From a bacterium BMS3Abin14 (lineage in GTDB: Bacteria > BMS3Abin14), in the NCBI GenBank assembly GCA_002897695.1, contig BDTG01000016.1, forward strand, positions 1-34,997: 34,997 nt of DNA, given 5' to 3'. The translations under genes and the position numbers were made by a program. Each line of letters starts with the position of its first letter. Position 1 is the stretch's first letter. Below the pieces are notes generated by a model that did not search any database, had not been told where the DNA came from, and saw only the letters and a list, made by a program, of their open reading frames with translations. Shown here in pieces: positions 33,411 through 34,997 of this stretch.

Positions 33411-33605
33411 TCAGGTCTCGCGCTCGCATGATCCGCATGGCTCGTTTGGCGGGTCAGTACCTTTTATATCCTCCGCCACACCCGCCAGCTGCTGCGACCG
33501 GGAGGACGTGCGCTTGTCAATGCCGAGGTCGGAAAGAGTGGACACTGGGGTTACAGGGGTGTTACCCCAGTAGTGTCCATCCGTTATCTCCCCGGCCGCC
33601 TTCAT
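33411..33605 (-). CDS. Small protein, possible fragment of a phage DNA-methylase/ParB-associated domain
   Basis: A 64-aa frame. TLSDLGIDKRTSSRSQQLAGVAEDI resembles the TLSDLGI..(K/R)..SSRWQ..A segment seen in many phage proteins linked to ParB-like nucleases or methylases. Those proteins continue beyond the LA..(P/V)E segment; here the frame turns into an unrelated PPNEPCGSCERET tail, so it may be truncated. A 33540-33578 inverted repeat (GGACACT/AGTGTCC) lies inside. GGGG directly precedes the ATG but is too close for a normal site. Function unknown. Confidence 0.4.
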   Translation of the reverse strand: MKAAGEITDGHYWGNTPVTPVSTLSDLGIDKRTSSRSQQLAGVAEDIKGTDPPNEPCGSCERET

Positions 33606-33615
33606 CCCCGGCCTG

Positions 33616-33876
33616 TCATGCCTGGCTGTCCCTGTAGGCAGCGAACACAGCCCGCCACCGCTTCGAGTAAGTCCTCAATGCTCGTTGGAATGCGGTGGCG
33701 TCGTTGGCCAGGATCGCCGTGTCGATGGATCTGGCGCTGTCTTCCACGGCCAGAGTGAGGTCAGGTCGTGATACCTTAACCCACCCCCAACAGCCGGCGG
33801 GATAGTCGGCATTGATAAGACGATGCCCCTCACCCAGTCGGTCGATCATGGACCTCTGTTCAGGGTGTTCACTCAT
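33616..33876 (-). CDS. Small hypothetical protein
   Basis: An 86-aa frame (MSEHPEQRSMIDRLGEGHRLINADYPAGCWGWVKVSRPDL...RALRTYSKRWRAVFAAYRDSQA), with a mixed alpha/beta look and a basic amphipathic C-terminal helix. Not recognised. It lies just downstream of the iteron-like cluster and the ATPase in transcription order, so it could be a replication accessory protein. The ribosome-binding site is only a weak GGGAT before ATG 33876. Confidence 0.6.
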   Translation of the reverse strand: MSEHPEQRSMIDRLGEGHRLINADYPAGCWGWVKVSRPDLTLAVEDSARSIDTAILANDATAFQRALRTYSKRWRAVFAAYRDSQA

Positions 33877-33891
33877 GAGAATCCCGGGTAT

Positions 33892-34075
33892 CGTTTGCCG
33901 TTTGCCAATCTATAGAATATAGATTTGGCAAACGCTAAACGTTTTACCGTCTGCCACCGTCTGCCAAGAAGGGGGTGGCAAACCGGCAAACGAAACAATA
34001 TTAAGTAGTTAGGGCTCATTGCTTAACCTCGTTTGCCAGGGTGTAATGCTTGGAATTGAAGGGGGGTCGTTTGCC
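33892..34075. repeat. Iteron-like cluster (CGTTTGCC), candidate replication origin or operator
   Basis: Nine copies of an 8-mer CGTYTGCC or its inverse: 33892, 33899, 33948, 33958, 34030 and 34068 in plus orientation; 33927, 33977 and 33985 inverted. The copies at 33899 and 33927 bound a near-perfect palindrome (33899-33934) with an AT-rich centre (CTATAGAATATAG). Two further copies (33948, 33958) are tandem 10-bp units. The cluster lies in the gap after the RepA-like ATPase gene, extending into its 3' end. This resembles iteron origins of plasmids and satellites; a regulator operator is the alternative. Confidence 0.7.
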
Positions 34076-34997
34076 GGCTGTCCAAAGCCGGTTTTCACCC
34101 TGTTTGAGAAGCCATCGGCTCTTGCTTCTGGAGACCCCCAGGGAGGCCATAATTTTCTCGACCAGGCGTCCGTGGATAGCCTCCTCGCCGAGGTCCACTA
34201 TCAGGTCCCCGACGAGTTCCAACTGGCCGGCGGACTCATCTTCCAGGAGTTCGAAACTACCGTCCTCCCAATGGTGAATGAGCTTCAGGTCTACCGGGAC
34301 CCCTCGCCTTGACTTGGTAGTATGGATCCCCAGCTTGGTCTGGCCGTCGGCCAGGTCGCCGTGCCCATTGCCGGTAGTGGTGCGCTGCATAATCAAGATG
34401 CTGTCCACCTGGTCCTCGATGGCCTGGGAACCCCTGATGCTCTCCTGGCTCCCCTTTCCGGTATGGGCGATCAAAATGATTGTGAACCCTTTCTCCCGGA
34501 GAGGTAGTAGTTTATGGATAACCCCCGACATCTCCTCGGAAGTGTTCTCCCGCAGGCCTTGAGCCGCTCGGAGGGAGTCAATAATAATGACGGACCCCTC
34601 CGGAGCACTACGTTCAACCTGGTCCCATGCGGTGCTGTCCAGCTTCGGCGGCGGGCCGTCCGCCGGATGGAATAAGAACACTCCCTCACCGAGCCCCGCA
34701 TTGCGGAACCGTGAAGCCAGGTCGCCGGCGTACATTTCGAAGTTGATCCAGAACACCGGCCGGCGCTCTGCCTGGAACCCGAGGAACTGTCCACCGCCGG
34801 CCAAGGCCTTCGCCAGCGCCATACAGAAGTATGTCTTGCTGATTCCCCGTGGACCGACCACCGCTGTTACCTGGTGTTCACCTATTAAGGGCGGAAGGAT
34901 CATCCGGGTTGGGTAGTCCAGGCGGGAGAACTGTTCCGCAGAGACGATACGCCTGGCCTTCGACTTTCTGTCCCCGACCCTGGCAAGCGACTCCTCG
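34016..34997 (-). CDS. RecA-fold RepA-like (AAA_25) ATPase, 5' end outside the window
   Basis: Open to the window edge; an ATG at 34903 exists but the frame stays open upstream (…SAEQFSRLDYPTRMILPPLIG), so the true start is outside. The Walker A region reads VVGPRGISKTYF; the sixth position is Ser, not the usual Gly of GxxxxGK(S/T). Walker B is SVIIIDSL, followed by a typical ILIAHTGKGSQESIRGSQAIEDQVDSIL RecA-core sequence. A C-terminal winged-helix-like part follows (GRLVEKIMASLGVSRSKSRWLLKQG). Such proteins are helicases/replication initiators in plasmids and P4-type satellites, often fused to a primase. The neighbouring iterons support a replication role. Confidence 0.85.
   Translation of the reverse strand, partial: EESLARVGDRKSKARRIVSAEQFSRLDYPTRMILPPLIGEHQVTAVVGPRGISKTYFCMALAKALAGGGQFLGFQAERRPVFWINFEMYAGDLASRFRNAGLGEGVFLFHPADGPPPKLDSTAWDQVERSAPEGSVIIIDSLRAAQGLRENTSEEMSGVIHKLLPLREKGFTIILIAHTGKGSQESIRGSQAIEDQVDSILIMQRTTTGNGHGDLADGQTKLGIHTTKSRRGVPVDLKLIHHWEDGSFELLEDESAGQLELVGDLIVDLGEEAIHGRLVEKIMASLGVSRSKSRWLLKQGENRLWTAGKRPPFNSKHYTLANEVKQ

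Overview
The window looks like a bacterial chromosome of deltaproteobacterial type (Desulfobacterota/Desulfuromonadota-like). The support is the order thrS-infC-rpmI-rplT-pheS-pheT-ihfA-merR, a Gram-negative envelope gene set (LapA-domain protein, AMIN/Amidase_3 amidase, GspJ-type pseudopilin, outer-membrane-like barrel), GlnD, and several dispersed palindromic intergenic repeats. This placement is inference from gene order and protein motifs; no database search was run.

Layout. 1-1010: 3' part of a 23S rRNA gene, a 5S rRNA gene and a strong terminator. 1191-2424: two tandem small Cys-rich proteins and a lone GspJ-like pseudopilin. 2525-11396: a forward run of mostly abutting or overlapping genes: HIT-family hydrolase, LapA-domain membrane protein, TPR/SPOR-like protein, mutS, N-acetylmuramoyl-L-alanine amidase, glnD. 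11410-12883: two reverse-strand signalling genes (a receiver-GGDEF diguanylate cyclase and a single-domain response regulator), separated and bordered by palindromic repeat elements. 13126-20723: rarA, mutL, miaA, an exported protein of unknown function, a pgsA-like phosphatidyltransferase and a barrel-like exported protein. 20795-29276: tRNA-Val(GAC) and the thrS/infC/rpmI/rplT/pheST/ihfA/merR translation block, with a KtrA-like gene and a 423-base repeat-rich spacer inserted. 29474-30206: an unusual HTH-receiver regulator with its own promoter, then tRNA-Pro(GGG).

30207 to the end is an accessory element beside tRNA-Pro, with all recognised genes on the minus strand. In transcription order they are: a RecA-fold RepA-like ATPase (5' end outside the window), an iteron-like repeat cluster, two small unknown proteins, a Nu1-like small terminase subunit, a small Cys-containing protein, a structured non-coding leader ending in a terminator, a prohead-protease/HK97-capsid fusion with an internal ribosome-binding site, and a 56-aa excisionase-type HTH protein next to the tRNA. 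It carries replication and capsid/packaging-initiation genes. The visible part has no large terminase, portal, tail or lysis gene, so it resembles a capsid-encoding phage satellite (cf-PICI/P4-like) more than a complete prophage. An integrase would be expected beyond the right edge. This element is the most interesting part of the window: the iteron cluster (33892-34075), the capsid leader RNA (32394-32600) and the dual-start protease-capsid gene are concrete, testable signals.

Among the core genes the notable points are: an infC gene that appears to start with AUA, a PheT lacking the N-terminal tRNA-binding OB domain, pheS and pheT split by a repeat-rich insert, a MutL whose endonuclease motif has Asn in place of the last Glu, and repeated intergenic palindromes.
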